Positions 8,792 through 16,766 of a DNA stretch of 50,750 nucleotides are shown here, piece by piece. Numbering within the stretch: position 1 is the first letter of the stretch; each line of letters begins with the position of its first letter. The translations under genes were made by a program, and so were the position numbers. Source of the stretch: Prevotella sp. UBA2711 (GTDB taxonomy: Bacteria; Bacteroidota; Bacteroidia; Bacteroidales; Bacteroidaceae); contig DEKX01000009.1 of NCBI GenBank assembly GCA_002354095.1, forward strand, positions 1 to 50,750. The letters are read 5' to 3'. The notes beneath the pieces are model-generated. The model was given only the letters and a program-made list of their open reading frames with translations, made no database searches and was not told where the DNA came from.

Positions 8792-8847
8792 AATTCTTAA
8801 TTATTTTCTGAGTACTATGAGTACCCTGATTATTCCGATTATTCTGA

Positions 8848-9120
8848 TTACTTCTCTAACACTGCTAACACGTCGCTCTGACGCATCATCAAGTATTTTT
8901 CACCTTCGAACTCAAGTTCTGTGCCGCTATATTTGCCATAGAGCACTTCATCGCCTGCCTTCAGAACCATCTCCTCGTCCTTGGTACCCTGACCAACGGC
9001 CTTGATTGTTCCGTGAAGAGGTTTTTCTTTTGCAGTATCAGGAATAATGATACCACCGATTTTTTCTTCTGCCGGTGCTGGAACTACCAACACGCGATCT
9101 CCTAATGGTTTGATATTCAT
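8848..9120 (-). CDS. groES: Co-chaperonin GroES
   Basis: Heptameric lid of GroEL. The 90-residue protein has MNIKPLGDRVLV at the start, a mobile loop near residues 18-30 (EEKIGGIIIPDTAK) with the IGGIIIP motif, and the GDEVLYGKYSG segment. First gene of groES-groEL. No CIRCE element is seen upstream. Instead there is a GG-N10-GC sigma-54-like sequence and a long inverted repeat, and no TAnnTTTG box was found on this strand. Confidence 0.98.
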   Translation of the reverse strand: MNIKPLGDRVLVVPAPAEEKIGGIIIPDTAKEKPLHGTIKAVGQGTKDEEMVLKAGDEVLYGKYSGTELEFEGEKYLMMRQSDVLAVLEK

Positions 9121-9147
9121 ATTACGTTACTTTTTAATTGTTAATAA

Positions 9148-9217
9148 ACTTTTTCTGCCACAGAATTAGCGAAAAACGTGCCAATCTCTTACGACTGACA
9201 CTTTGGCAGAAAAAAGT
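9148..9217. repeat. Inverted repeat upstream of groES
   Basis: ACTTTTTCTGCCA (9148-9160) and TGGCAGAAAAAAGT (9204-9217) are reverse complements apart from one extra A, with 43 bases between. A second dyad, TGCCAA (9179-9184) and TTGGCA (9203-9208), is nested inside. They could be operator halves or a transcript hairpin. Confidence 0.55.
9167..9184 (-). promoter_or_regulatory. Possible sigma-54-type promoter of groES-groEL
   Basis: Minus strand reads TTGGCACGTTTTTCGCTA. It has the invariant GG-N10-GC spacing and matches TGGCACG-N4-TTGCT with one change in the -12 part. A start about 12 bases on would give a leader of about 36 bases. Not tested; sigma-70-type signals may have been missed. Confidence 0.35.
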
Positions 9218-9257
9218 CTCCACATTATTATAATATATAAAATAAAACTGAATTTAT

Positions 9258-9288
9258 TTTGTTCTTTCCTTACTTATTCGTACCTTTG
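9258..9288 (+). promoter_or_regulatory. Promoter of sppA
   Basis: TTTG (9258-9261), 19-base spacer, TACCTTTG (9281-9288), 28 bases before the ATG at 9317. Confidence 0.75.
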
Positions 9289-9316
9289 CACAAACTATCA
9301 ATTATAAATTTTGGTT

Positions 9317-11089
9317 ATGAAAGATTTTATCAAGTATGTGTTTGCCACTGTTACCGGCATCGTTGTGTTCTCCCTCATCATGGGAATTCTCTTTGTGATT
9401 TCACTCGTAGGACTGGCAGCCTCATCGGCTTCGACCGTTCCTGTTGAGAAGAACTCTGTATTCGCCCTCATGCTGTCAGGTCAGGTTGACGAACGCGCCG
9501 AAGAAGACATCATGAGACAGTTGTCCGGTCAAATTAGCGAGAATCTCGGACTCGACGACATCATCTCAGCCATCAAGAAAGCTAAAGAAAACGAAGACAT
9601 CAAGGGTATCTATATCGAGACAGGTCTCTTCGCTATTGACACTCCCGCTTCTGCCCACGCTATCCGCGAGGCATTGCTCGACTTCAAGAAAAGCGGCAAA
9701 TGGATTGTGGCTTATGGCGACAGCTACACACAGACGGCTTACTATATTTGCTCGGCAGCTGACAAAATCTATCTGAACCCACAGGGTATGGTCGATTGGC
9801 ACGGACTGGCAGCCAATCCATACTTCGTGAAGGATCTGCTGGCCAAGTTTGGTGTGAAATACCAACTTTGCAAGGTAGGTAAATATAAGAGCGCCCCCGA
9901 AATGATGACAGCCGACCAGATGAGCGAGCCTAACCGCGAGCAGGTGACTGCTTATATGACGGGCATCTGGAAAGTGATGCTGAAAGATGTGGCTGACAGC
10001 CGAAAGATTTCTGTTGACTCACTGAATGCCTACGCTGACAACTTCATCGCCTTAGCCAATCAGCCTGATTTGGTCAAGATGAAGTTGGTGGACAAACTGA
10101 TGTACACCGACGAGGTGAAGGGTGAGATCAAGAAACTGCTGAAAATTGATGCCGATGACGACATCAACCAGTTGTCGCTCTCAGACATGAAGAATGTAAA
10201 GGGTAAGAAAGAAAAAGGCGACAAGATTGCCGTTTACTACGCTTATGGCGAGATTGTTGACTCTGAGACTGGCAGTTTGGCTGATCAGGAACATAACATC
10301 GTGGCTAATACCGTATGCAAGGACTTGGAGAAACTGGCCAACGACGATGATATCAAAGCCGTTGTTCTGCGTGTCAACTCTCCTGGTGGTTCTGCCTATG
10401 CTTCTGAACAGATTTGGCATGCCGTCATGAATGTCAAGGCAAAGAAGCCTGTCGTAGTCTCTATGGGTGGCTATGCTGCTTCAGGTGGCTACTATATCAG
10501 TTGTGCTGCTAACTACATTTTCTCTGAGCCAACCACTATCACTGGTTCAATCGGTATCTTCGGCATGTTCCCTGACTTCAGCGGACTGCTGACAGAGAAA
10601 CTGGGTGTGAAGTTCGACGAAGTGAAAACCAACAAGCATGCTGCTTTCGGAACGATAGCCCGTCCGTTCAACGAAGAAGAGTTAGCTTTGCTCGACCAGT
10701 ATATCGGACGTGGTTACGAACTGTTCCGCAAGCGTGTGGCTGACGGACGAAAATTGTCTGTTGATGCCGTAGAGGAAATCGCTCAGGGCCGTGTATGGCT
10801 GGGTAACGATGCACTAGGCATCAAACTGGTAGATGCTATCGGTTCGCTGGACGACGCTGTGAAGAAGGCTGCCCAACTGGCTAAGATGGATGAATTCAAG
10901 ACCGAGTCATATCCAGAACCCGCCGACTGGTTTACACAGATTATGGATAAGACTAACAGCGACAGCTATCTCGACGAACAGATGCGTGCCAACTTTGGCG
11001 AATTCTATGAGCCTTTCCGCTATCTGAAGAGCATCAACAGTCAGAGCGCTATTCAAGCTCGTCTGCCATTCTTCATCACCATTCGTTAA
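9317..11089 (+). CDS. sppA: Signal peptide peptidase SppA, long form
   Basis: Membrane-anchored serine protease that degrades leftover signal peptides from the periplasmic side. The 590-residue protein has one N-terminal membrane helix (about residues 8-32) and two tandem protease S49 domains, as in the 67-kDa type. General base Lys191 (VGKYKSAPE) and nucleophile Ser389 (GGYAASGGYY) form the cross-domain dyad. I start at ATG 9317; an in-frame TTG six bases upstream is possible but less likely. First gene of a tight rightward series with lpxK (12-base gap), the nucleoside phosphorylase and thiL. Confidence 0.95.
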   Translation: MKDFIKYVFATVTGIVVFSLIMGILFVISLVGLAASSASTVPVEKNSVFALMLSGQVDERAEEDIMRQLSGQISENLGLDDIISAIKKAKENEDIKGIYIETGLFAIDTPASAHAIREALLDFKKSGKWIVAYGDSYTQTAYYICSAADKIYLNPQGMVDWHGLAANPYFVKDLLAKFGVKYQLCKVGKYKSAPEMMTADQMSEPNREQVTAYMTGIWKVMLKDVADSRKISVDSLNAYADNFIALANQPDLVKMKLVDKLMYTDEVKGEIKKLLKIDADDDINQLSLSDMKNVKGKKEKGDKIAVYYAYGEIVDSETGSLADQEHNIVANTVCKDLEKLANDDDIKAVVLRVNSPGGSAYASEQIWHAVMNVKAKKPVVVSMGGYAASGGYYISCAANYIFSEPTTITGSIGIFGMFPDFSGLLTEKLGVKFDEVKTNKHAAFGTIARPFNEEELALLDQYIGRGYELFRKRVADGRKLSVDAVEEIAQGRVWLGNDALGIKLVDAIGSLDDAVKKAAQLAKMDEFKTESYPEPADWFTQIMDKTNSDSYLDEQMRANFGEFYEPFRYLKSINSQSAIQARLPFFITIR

Positions 11090-11101
11090 GAATAGATAGG
11101 T

Positions 11102-12274
11102 ATGAGGGTTGAAGGTGATTTCATTGTCATCAATAAATGGCTGCTCCCGCTGAGCTGGCTTTACGGTTTGGCTGTCAAACTGCGTAACTTCGCATTTGAG
11201 GCAGGAATACTGAAGAGCCGTTCGTTTGATGTGCCCATCATTTCGGTGGGCAACATCACGGTGGGCGGTACAGGAAAGACCCCTCATGTGGAATATTTGG
11301 CAAAGCATCTGAAGGAGATCTTCCATGTGGCCATCCTGAGTCGTGGGTATAAGCGTAAGAGCAAGGGATTCATCATTGCCGACGCCAATACCACGATGCC
11401 GGAAATTGGCGACGAACCCTATCAGATGAAACAGAAGTTCAAGGAGGTGACGATTGCCGTTGACAAGAATCGCTGTCATGGTATTGAGGAGCTGGTTGCC
11501 AACGACGAGGACCTGGATGTCATCCTTTTAGACGACGCCTTCCAACACCGTTATGTCAAACCTGGTATCAATATCCTGCTGGTAGATTATCACCGGCTGA
11601 TTATCTATGATACACTACTTCCTGCCGGCAGGCTGCGTGAGCCCTTGTCGGGTAAGGATCGTGCAGATGTAGTGATTGTGACAAAATGTCCGAAAGACTT
11701 AAAACCGATGGAGTACCGTGTCATCACAAAAGCCATGAATCTCTATCCCTATCAGAGTCTTTACTTCACTTGTCTTACTTACGATGTACTTGTCCCTATC
11801 TTTGAAGGCCAAGCACGACGTCTGGAAGATTTGAAACCCAACGAGCAGGTACTACTCCTCACGGGCATTGCATCGCCCGAACAGATGGTACACGATTTGG
11901 AGCCTTTTGCAAAGCATCTCACTCCCCTCACCTTTGCCGATCATCATCAGTTCAAGGCGAAAGACATCCGACTCATCAATGAGACGTTCGAACAACTACC
12001 CGAGCCGCGATGCATTATAACGACAGAGAAAGACGCCACTCGTCTGCAGAACGCTGAAGGATTGAGTGAACTGGTGCGCAAAAGCATCTATACGCTACCC
12101 GTCAATATCCACTTCCTGCAAGACCAGGAAGATTTGTTTAACCAATATATCATAGGCTATGTACGCAAAAATTCAAGAAACAGCATCTTGGTTAAAAGAA
12201 AAAATGACCACAAGTCCCAAGACGGCAATTATTCTGGGGACGGGTCTCGGACAATTAGCTTCCGAAATAACTGA
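11102..12274 (+). CDS. lpxK: Tetraacyldisaccharide 4'-kinase LpxK
   Basis: Phosphorylates the 4' position of the lipid A disaccharide at the inner membrane using ATP. The 390-residue protein has an N-terminal hydrophobic membrane-associating segment (PLSWLYGLAVKLRN) and the P-loop NITVGGTGKT ending at residue 60. It also has the family segments LLDDAFQHRYV and DYHRLI...LLPAGRLREPL. The last 35-40 residues are encoded in sequence overlapping the start of the next gene by 116 bases in another frame and look unlike an LpxK core, being rich in Asn, Ser, Lys and Arg. The enzyme core appears complete before that. Confidence 0.95.
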   Translation: MRVEGDFIVINKWLLPLSWLYGLAVKLRNFAFEAGILKSRSFDVPIISVGNITVGGTGKTPHVEYLAKHLKEIFHVAILSRGYKRKSKGFIIADANTTMPEIGDEPYQMKQKFKEVTIAVDKNRCHGIEELVANDEDLDVILLDDAFQHRYVKPGINILLVDYHRLIIYDTLLPAGRLREPLSGKDRADVVIVTKCPKDLKPMEYRVITKAMNLYPYQSLYFTCLTYDVLVPIFEGQARRLEDLKPNEQVLLLTGIASPEQMVHDLEPFAKHLTPLTFADHHQFKAKDIRLINETFEQLPEPRCIITTEKDATRLQNAEGLSELVRKSIYTLPVNIHFLQDQEDLFNQYIIGYVRKNSRNSILVKRKNDHKSQDGNYSGDGSRTISFRNN

Positions 12275-13031
12275 CAAGATTGAAATCCCATACACAGAAA
12301 TTCCCAACTTTCCCGTATCTACCGTCGAGGGACATAGCGGCAAGCTGATATTCGGCAAGTTGGGAGGTATCGACATCATGGCGATGCAGGGACGCTTCCA
12401 TTTCTATGAGGGCTATTCCATGAAGGAGGTTACCTTCCCTGTCCGCGTCATGTACGAACTGGGCATCAAGACGCTGTTTGTATCGAATGCAGCTGGCGGT
12501 ATGAACCCTCATTTTAAGATTGGCGACTTGATGATTATCACCGACCATATCAACTTCTTCCCAGAGCATCCCTTGCGTGGCAAGAACTTCCCAACCGGTC
12601 CTCGCTTCCCCGATATGCACGAGACCTATGACAAAAAGCTCATCCAACTGGCTGCTGACATCGCATTTGAGAAAAAGATACGCATTACCTACGGTGTCTA
12701 TCTCGGACTGCAGGGACCCACCTTCGAGACACCTGCCGAATACAAGATGTATCACCTGATGGGAGCCGATGCCGTAGGTATGTCAACCGTCCCAGAGGTC
12801 ATTGTAGCCCACCACTGCGGCATTCGCACATTCGGTGTTTCCGTTATCACTGACTTAGGTGGTTTCGACAATCCCGTAGAAGTAAGTCATGAGGAAGTCC
12901 AGGAAGCAGCAAATGCTGCCCAGCCGCGTATGACGGAGATTATGCGGGAAATGATTATCCGTTCTGAGAAAATTGAACATAACATATCAATTCAAAAAAA
13001 TCAAGATCACCCCACAGAAGGATGGAAATAG
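12159..13031 (+). CDS. Purine nucleoside phosphorylase
   Basis: Cleaves purine nucleosides with phosphate to free base and ribose-1-phosphate (trimeric mammalian-type PNP/MTAP family), a cytoplasmic salvage enzyme. In the 290-residue protein the phosphate loop is ILGTGLGQLA. STVEGHSGKL and SNAAGGMN are family motifs, and the base-pocket region reads EYKMYHLMGADAVGMSTVPE, which fits purine specificity. Starts possible: ATG 12159 (used; QETASWLKEK matches the usual N-terminal helix) or ATG 12204. Either overlaps lpxK. Its end overlaps thiL by 10 bases. Confidence 0.94.
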   Translation: MYAKIQETASWLKEKMTTSPKTAIILGTGLGQLASEITDKIEIPYTEIPNFPVSTVEGHSGKLIFGKLGGIDIMAMQGRFHFYEGYSMKEVTFPVRVMYELGIKTLFVSNAAGGMNPHFKIGDLMIITDHINFFPEHPLRGKNFPTGPRFPDMHETYDKKLIQLAADIAFEKKIRITYGVYLGLQGPTFETPAEYKMYHLMGADAVGMSTVPEVIVAHHCGIRTFGVSVITDLGGFDNPVEVSHEEVQEAANAAQPRMTEIMREMIIRSEKIEHNISIQKNQDHPTEGWK

Positions 13032-14068
13032 CAAAATTAGGAGAGTTCGGTCTCATCGACCGATTGACAAAAGATATTAAACCACAGAACGAATCTACCC
13101 GATATGGCGTAGGCGACGATTGTGCCGTACTCCATTATCCTGATAGCGAAGTACTCATCACCACCGATATGCTGATGGAGGGCGTTCATTTCGACCTCAC
13201 CTATATCGACCTGGAACACTTGGGATGGAAATCGGCGATGGTGAACATCAGCGATATTTTTGCCATGAACGGTATTCCTCGCCAGATGACGGTCTCTCTG
13301 GCACTGTCGAAGCGCTTCAGTGTTGAAGACCTGGAGGCTTTTTACAGTGGTCTGCGTATGGCATGCAACAAATGGAATGTCGATATCGTAGGGGGCGACA
13401 CTACAAGCAGTTATACCGGTTTGGCCATCTCGATTACCTGCATCGGCGAAGCCCGCAAAGAGGACATCGTCTATCGCAATGGTGCTAAAGAGACCGACCT
13501 TATCTGTGTCAGCGGCGACTTAGGTGCTGCCTATATGGGACTCCAGCTCTTGGAGCGTGAAAAGGCGGTTTATTATCAGATGGTTGACGAGGCAAAGAAG
13601 AAGGGGCGCCCGATTCCCGATTTTCAACCTGACTTCGCCGGCAAAGAATACCTGCTGCAACGTCAGTTGAAGACCGAAGCCCGTGGTGATATCATCCAAC
13701 GGCTACGCGAAGCCAACATCCGCCCCACCTCCATGATGGACATTTCCGATGGTCTCAGCAGCGAACTGATGCACATCTGTAAGCAGAGTCATGTGGGTTG
13801 TCGTGTCTTCGAGAAACAGATTCCCATCGACTACCAGACGGCAGTGATGGCTGAGGAATTGAATATGAACGTCACGACTTGCGCCCTCAATGGTGGCGAA
13901 GACTACGAACTGCTCTTCACCGTTCCCATCGGCGACCACGAGAAAATCGAGGCTATGGAAGACGTAAAACTCATCGGCCACATCACCAAGGAGAGCCTCG
14001 GTCATATCCTCGTCACCCGCGACGACCAAGAGTTCGAACTCAAGGCTCAAGGGTGGCAGCCGCTATAA
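13022..14068 (+). CDS. thiL: Thiamine-monophosphate kinase ThiL
   Basis: Phosphorylates thiamine monophosphate to the active cofactor thiamine diphosphate. The 348-residue protein begins with the family segment GEFGLIDRL and has YGVGDDCAVL, LITTDMLMEGVHF and GWKSAMVNISDIFAMNG (metal and ATP sites), VGGDTTSS, and SMMDISDGLSSEL further on. Length is normal. Its start lies inside the end of the phosphorylase gene (10-base overlap), so translation is likely coupled. It is the last gene of the sppA series. Confidence 0.96.
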   Translation: MEIAKLGEFGLIDRLTKDIKPQNESTRYGVGDDCAVLHYPDSEVLITTDMLMEGVHFDLTYIDLEHLGWKSAMVNISDIFAMNGIPRQMTVSLALSKRFSVEDLEAFYSGLRMACNKWNVDIVGGDTTSSYTGLAISITCIGEARKEDIVYRNGAKETDLICVSGDLGAAYMGLQLLEREKAVYYQMVDEAKKKGRPIPDFQPDFAGKEYLLQRQLKTEARGDIIQRLREANIRPTSMMDISDGLSSELMHICKQSHVGCRVFEKQIPIDYQTAVMAEELNMNVTTCALNGGEDYELLFTVPIGDHEKIEAMEDVKLIGHITKESLGHILVTRDDQEFELKAQGWQPL

Positions 14069-14098
14069 AACCAATAAAATAACACTTTTATAAAAAAT

Positions 14099-14130
14099 AA
14101 TCCGCTAAAAATTTGGCGGATTGTTTTTTT
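14099..14130 (+). terminator. Terminator after thiL
   Basis: AATCCGC / GCGGATT stem with a 9-base loop followed by G and seven T. The loop and 3' arm overlap the -33 box of the tRNA promoter. Confidence 0.88.
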
Positions 14131-14143
14131 CTTCGTACCTTTG
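14112..14143 (+). promoter_or_regulatory. Promoter of tRNA-Phe
   Basis: TTTG (14112-14115), 20-base spacer, TACCTTTG (14136-14143), about 40 bases before the mature tRNA 5' end. Confidence 0.75.
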
Positions 14144-14184
14144 CACCCGCAATCAAGAGGATTGCTTGAAAGAAACATAATGAT

Positions 14185-14257
14185 GGTGCCTTAGCTCAGT
14201 TGGTAGAGCATCGGACTGAAAATCCGTGTGTCCCCGGTTCGATTCCTGGAGGTACCA
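14185..14257 (+). tRNA. tRNA-Phe (anticodon GAA)
   Basis: A 73-base cloverleaf: acceptor GGTGCCT/AGGTACC (one G-T pair), D-arm with AGCTCAG...GAGC, anticodon loop CTGAAAA giving GAA, T-loop TTCGATT and discriminator A. The 3' CCA is not encoded (the genome reads ACT). The T stem CCCGG/CCTGG contains one C-T mismatch by my folding, and the top pair of the anticodon stem is T-T. Confidence 0.95.
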
Positions 14258-14274
14258 CTCCTCCTTTCATTATG

Positions 14275-14320
14275 AAGCTCCTGTCTTAGAGATTTCTCTA
14301 GCAGGAGCTTTTAATTTTTT
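14275..14320 (+). terminator. Terminator after tRNA-Phe
   Basis: AAGCTCCTG / CAGGAGCTT perfect 9-bp stem enclosing a smaller AGAGA/TCTCT hairpin, followed by a T-rich run. Confidence 0.88.
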
Positions 14321-14327
14321 GTAAATC

Positions 14328-14359
14328 TTTGGTAGTTTTGAGGAAAAGATGTAACTTTG
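14328..14359 (+). promoter_or_regulatory. Promoter of the Cys-rich protein gene
   Basis: TTTG (14328-14331), 20-base spacer, TAACTTTG (14352-14359), 34 bases before the ATG. Confidence 0.75.
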
Positions 14360-14393
14360 CGGGCAAAAGTATTCACTTAAACAAAAATTAGAT

Positions 14394-14735
14394 ATGAAAA
14401 AGATGATTTTAAGCGCCATGATGATCATGGCTATGGTATGTACCACAACTACTGCTAACGCTCAGTCAGACAAGTGCCAGAAGGCTAAGAAAGAATGCTG
14501 CGACAAGAAAAAGGCTGAAAAGAAAGACTGCTGCAAAAAGGACGCTGAGAAGAAAGCTGACTGCTGCAAAAAGGACGCTGAAAAGAAAGCTGACTGCTGC
14601 AAGAAGGATGCCGAGAAGAAAGCCGGTTGCGGTGCTGACTGCAAGAAATGTACAGAATGCAAGGCCACTTGCGCTGACACTAACTGCAAGGACTGCACCC
14701 ACAAAGGACAGTGCAAGAAAAACTGCAAGAAATAA
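14394..14735 (+). CDS. Small secreted Cys/Lys-rich repeat protein
   Basis: 113 residues. A clear signal peptide (MKKMILSAMMIMAMV...TANAQ, cut probably after Ala23 or Gln24) is followed by a mature part of about 90 residues with 18 cysteines and roughly a third lysine. The core is three tandem 11-residue units of DCCKKDAEKKA, flanked by CxxC-type pairs (ADCKKCTEC, TNCKDC). Such composition suggests metal binding or a disulfide-rich envelope protein; I do not recognise a named family. It has its own promoter and stands alone between tRNA-Phe and the inverted-repeat element. Function unknown. Confidence 0.85.
   Translation: MKKMILSAMMIMAMVCTTTTANAQSDKCQKAKKECCDKKKAEKKDCCKKDAEKKADCCKKDAEKKADCCKKDAEKKAGCGADCKKCTECKATCADTNCKDCTHKGQCKKNCKK
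14526..14624 (+). repeat. Three 33-bp tandem repeats inside the Cys-rich gene
   Basis: Units start at 14526, 14559 and 14592, each coding an 11-residue DCC-containing unit. The first two differ by a single base, the third by a few silent changes, indicating recent duplication. Confidence 0.9.
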
Positions 14736-14766
14736 TGCTTTATAACCATCAAATAAAACATTTCCC

Positions 14767-14878
14767 TCACGCGCGCACGCGCGCACTCTAAGAATTTTCA
14801 TTTTTAATATCACAATATCACCAAACTCGCCCCAAACACCGATGCGCAAAGGGATTGAGCTTGGTGATATTGGTGATG
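14767..14878. repeat. Left terminal inverted repeat
   Basis: From outside in: an alternating CG tract (14768-14786), an AT-rich stretch, then a dyad of CAATATCACCAA (14813-14824) and TTGGTGATATTG (14861-14872). It matches the reverse complement of 17441-17563 except for a handful of substitutions in the dyad loop and a 12-bp deletion at the inner end. Confidence 0.9.
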
Positions 14879-14879
14879 T

Positions 14880-16733
14880 CTATTGCTTTTTCAGCTTGAC
14901 AAAATACTCTGCGCCATAGCGGGAGCGGCGTTGCTGGAGTGTGTCGATATTAGCCAGGAAGCGCCCGAAGGAACGGATATTGCTGTTTCGGATGAGTGAA
15001 CCGGCTCGTTGCTTGATGGCTTGCTGAATGGCGGCAGCCGTCATCCACTGACCTTCCTCATCACCTTCTGGAATCGTGAAGTACTCGCGGAAGAACATCT
15101 CCTCTGGGGTGCGCAACTGGAATTGCCTGTTGGACTCCATCACCAAGCGAGTCTGTTCCTCGTCCAACCAATAGGTTTCACCACGATCCAACAGGGCGAT
15201 GGCCTGGGCATAGAGCTGTTCGTGGTTAATGCGATATTTGACGTCAATAGGTCCTGTCAGTTCTACTCCGATAAAACGGCGATTGCCTGAAGGATCCGCC
15301 AACAAGTCAACGACATTGGCCGTAGCAATGAACGATGCCAGACGCGGAAATTCCTCCACGTGTTTGCCGTAGGGCCGTTTCACCTTGACACTGGCGAGTT
15401 GGATGAGGTTTTTCAAGAAGCCCTCCTGCACCTTGGGCGATATCTGGTTGAACTCGTCGAGGTTGATGAGCAGAAACTGGCTCATGGCCTGCAATACCGA
15501 TTTCTTTTCCGAGAGTACTAAATTGTCTGTATAGCCCCACTGTAACTCTGGCGGTATCAGCGACTTACAGAACGTAGATTTGTTGTAGCCCTGTTTTGAA
15601 ATCAATAGCGGCGCCATCGCATTACCATACCGAGGCGAACGGCCACGCCACTGCATGACCATACCCAGGAACCACGTGCGAAACCATTGTTCCCAATGTG
15701 GATTATCCGTCGGAACGGTCTGTGCCAAACGCCCGATGTGGTCCTTGCCGTCCCATTTGTCGTGCACATTCCACAGATATTCGTCGATAGGGTCGTACTG
15801 TCGGATGAGGTTGGAACGCAAATAACGATTGATGTCCTTGTCCCACACGTTGAGACCAGCCAAACGAGCCTCCACAGCCAGTCCGTTCTGCACGCGTTCG
15901 TCAACCGGCAACCAGCCATAGTGCCATTTTTCTTTCTTCTGATATTCCACATAGCCCATCACCTTATTCAGACGGAAGAAATACCGTTCTTCCAGATATT
16001 GAATGAGAGAACGAGTTTCCTGACCTGCTTGATGTTCTACGTCATCTCCCACAGGAGCATCAGGCACCACGATGGGCTGTGTAAAATCCTCAGTGTCAGC
16101 ACCTTCCGGCACGCAGAGCGCTATGGGATGCTCCACTACTACAGGGTGGTTATCATAGGTCATGCGGAAGCCGGTCATCAGCAACGACTTTTCGTTAGGT
16201 CTGACGGCAGGACCGACGACCAGCGGATCCGTCATGCGCACCGTTTTCAGGGCAACCTCGTAAAGTCCACTTGCCAACGCATATGCCTGCTGGCAGAAAC
16301 GTTCAGCCTCATCCGCCGTTTGTGGTAATGTCCCGTCATGACGACACGCTTTCAGTATGATTTTCACCGTCATGCCACTGCTGCCCGTGAATGCTGCCAC
16401 CGTGAAGGGCAAAATGCAAGCAGCCTTCTTCAGTGCCTCTACGTGCAGGGTTGTATTCAGCGGTCCTACTGTCAGTGTCAGCAACCCGTTAAATTCGCGC
16501 ATGATACAGTTTCCCTCGCTATCCAGTTTCAGCGATGCTGAGGGGAAGACGACAGGCAGTCGATACATCAGATGGAAATCGAGATAGCTCTTGGCATAAG
16601 TCATGAACTCTCGCAGTTTATTGATGGTCGGTATTGTTTCCTCGTCACGGATCACCGTTGTCAGCAGTTCCGTGTCCACCAGTTTTAAGTGGCGTTTATT
16701 CTTTCTGTCAGTTCTTATTAAAGTCAGTTTCAT
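14880..16733 (-). CDS. VirE/VapE-type primase-helicase-like ATPase
   Basis: 617 residues. The N-terminal part (about 20-200) resembles the BT4734/VirE_N region related to archaeo-eukaryotic primases. The central part is a P-loop ATPase of the VapE type, with Walker A-like KQGYNKST (380-387), Walker B FLLINLDEFN (Asp426, Glu427), a sensor segment FIATANVVDLL (468-478) and GNRRF as likely arginine finger. The C-terminal part has a winged-helix-like stretch. Family members sit in Bacteroidota mobile regions and phage-like islands and are thought to act in DNA replication. By eye, the acidic DxD expected in the primase motif is replaced by Thr88 and Gly90 (LLTLTVGPL). Second gene of the element, preceded by the iterons. 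Confidence 0.8.
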   Translation of the reverse strand: MKLTLIRTDRKNKRHLKLVDTELLTTVIRDEETIPTINKLREFMTYAKSYLDFHLMYRLPVVFPSASLKLDSEGNCIMREFNGLLTLTVGPLNTTLHVEALKKAACILPFTVAAFTGSSGMTVKIILKACRHDGTLPQTADEAERFCQQAYALASGLYEVALKTVRMTDPLVVGPAVRPNEKSLLMTGFRMTYDNHPVVVEHPIALCVPEGADTEDFTQPIVVPDAPVGDDVEHQAGQETRSLIQYLEERYFFRLNKVMGYVEYQKKEKWHYGWLPVDERVQNGLAVEARLAGLNVWDKDINRYLRSNLIRQYDPIDEYLWNVHDKWDGKDHIGRLAQTVPTDNPHWEQWFRTWFLGMVMQWRGRSPRYGNAMAPLLISKQGYNKSTFCKSLIPPELQWGYTDNLVLSEKKSVLQAMSQFLLINLDEFNQISPKVQEGFLKNLIQLASVKVKRPYGKHVEEFPRLASFIATANVVDLLADPSGNRRFIGVELTGPIDVKYRINHEQLYAQAIALLDRGETYWLDEEQTRLVMESNRQFQLRTPEEMFFREYFTIPEGDEEGQWMTAAAIQQAIKQRAGSLIRNSNIRSFGRFLANIDTLQQRRSRYGAEYFVKLKKQ

Positions 16734-16766
16734 TGCAATCCTATTGTTTATTAGTTCCTACCAATT

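Noticed and set aside
14185..14257. tRNA-Phe as the attachment site of the nearby element
   Set aside because: The element edge is about 500 bases away, beyond an intact gene and terminator, and no copy of the tRNA 3' end is seen at 17.6 or 30.9 kb.
14462..14849. Long minus-strand open frames opposite the Cys-rich gene
   Set aside because: They mirror the repetitive lysine and cysteine codons of the real gene; the translations are low-complexity and have no start context or promoter.
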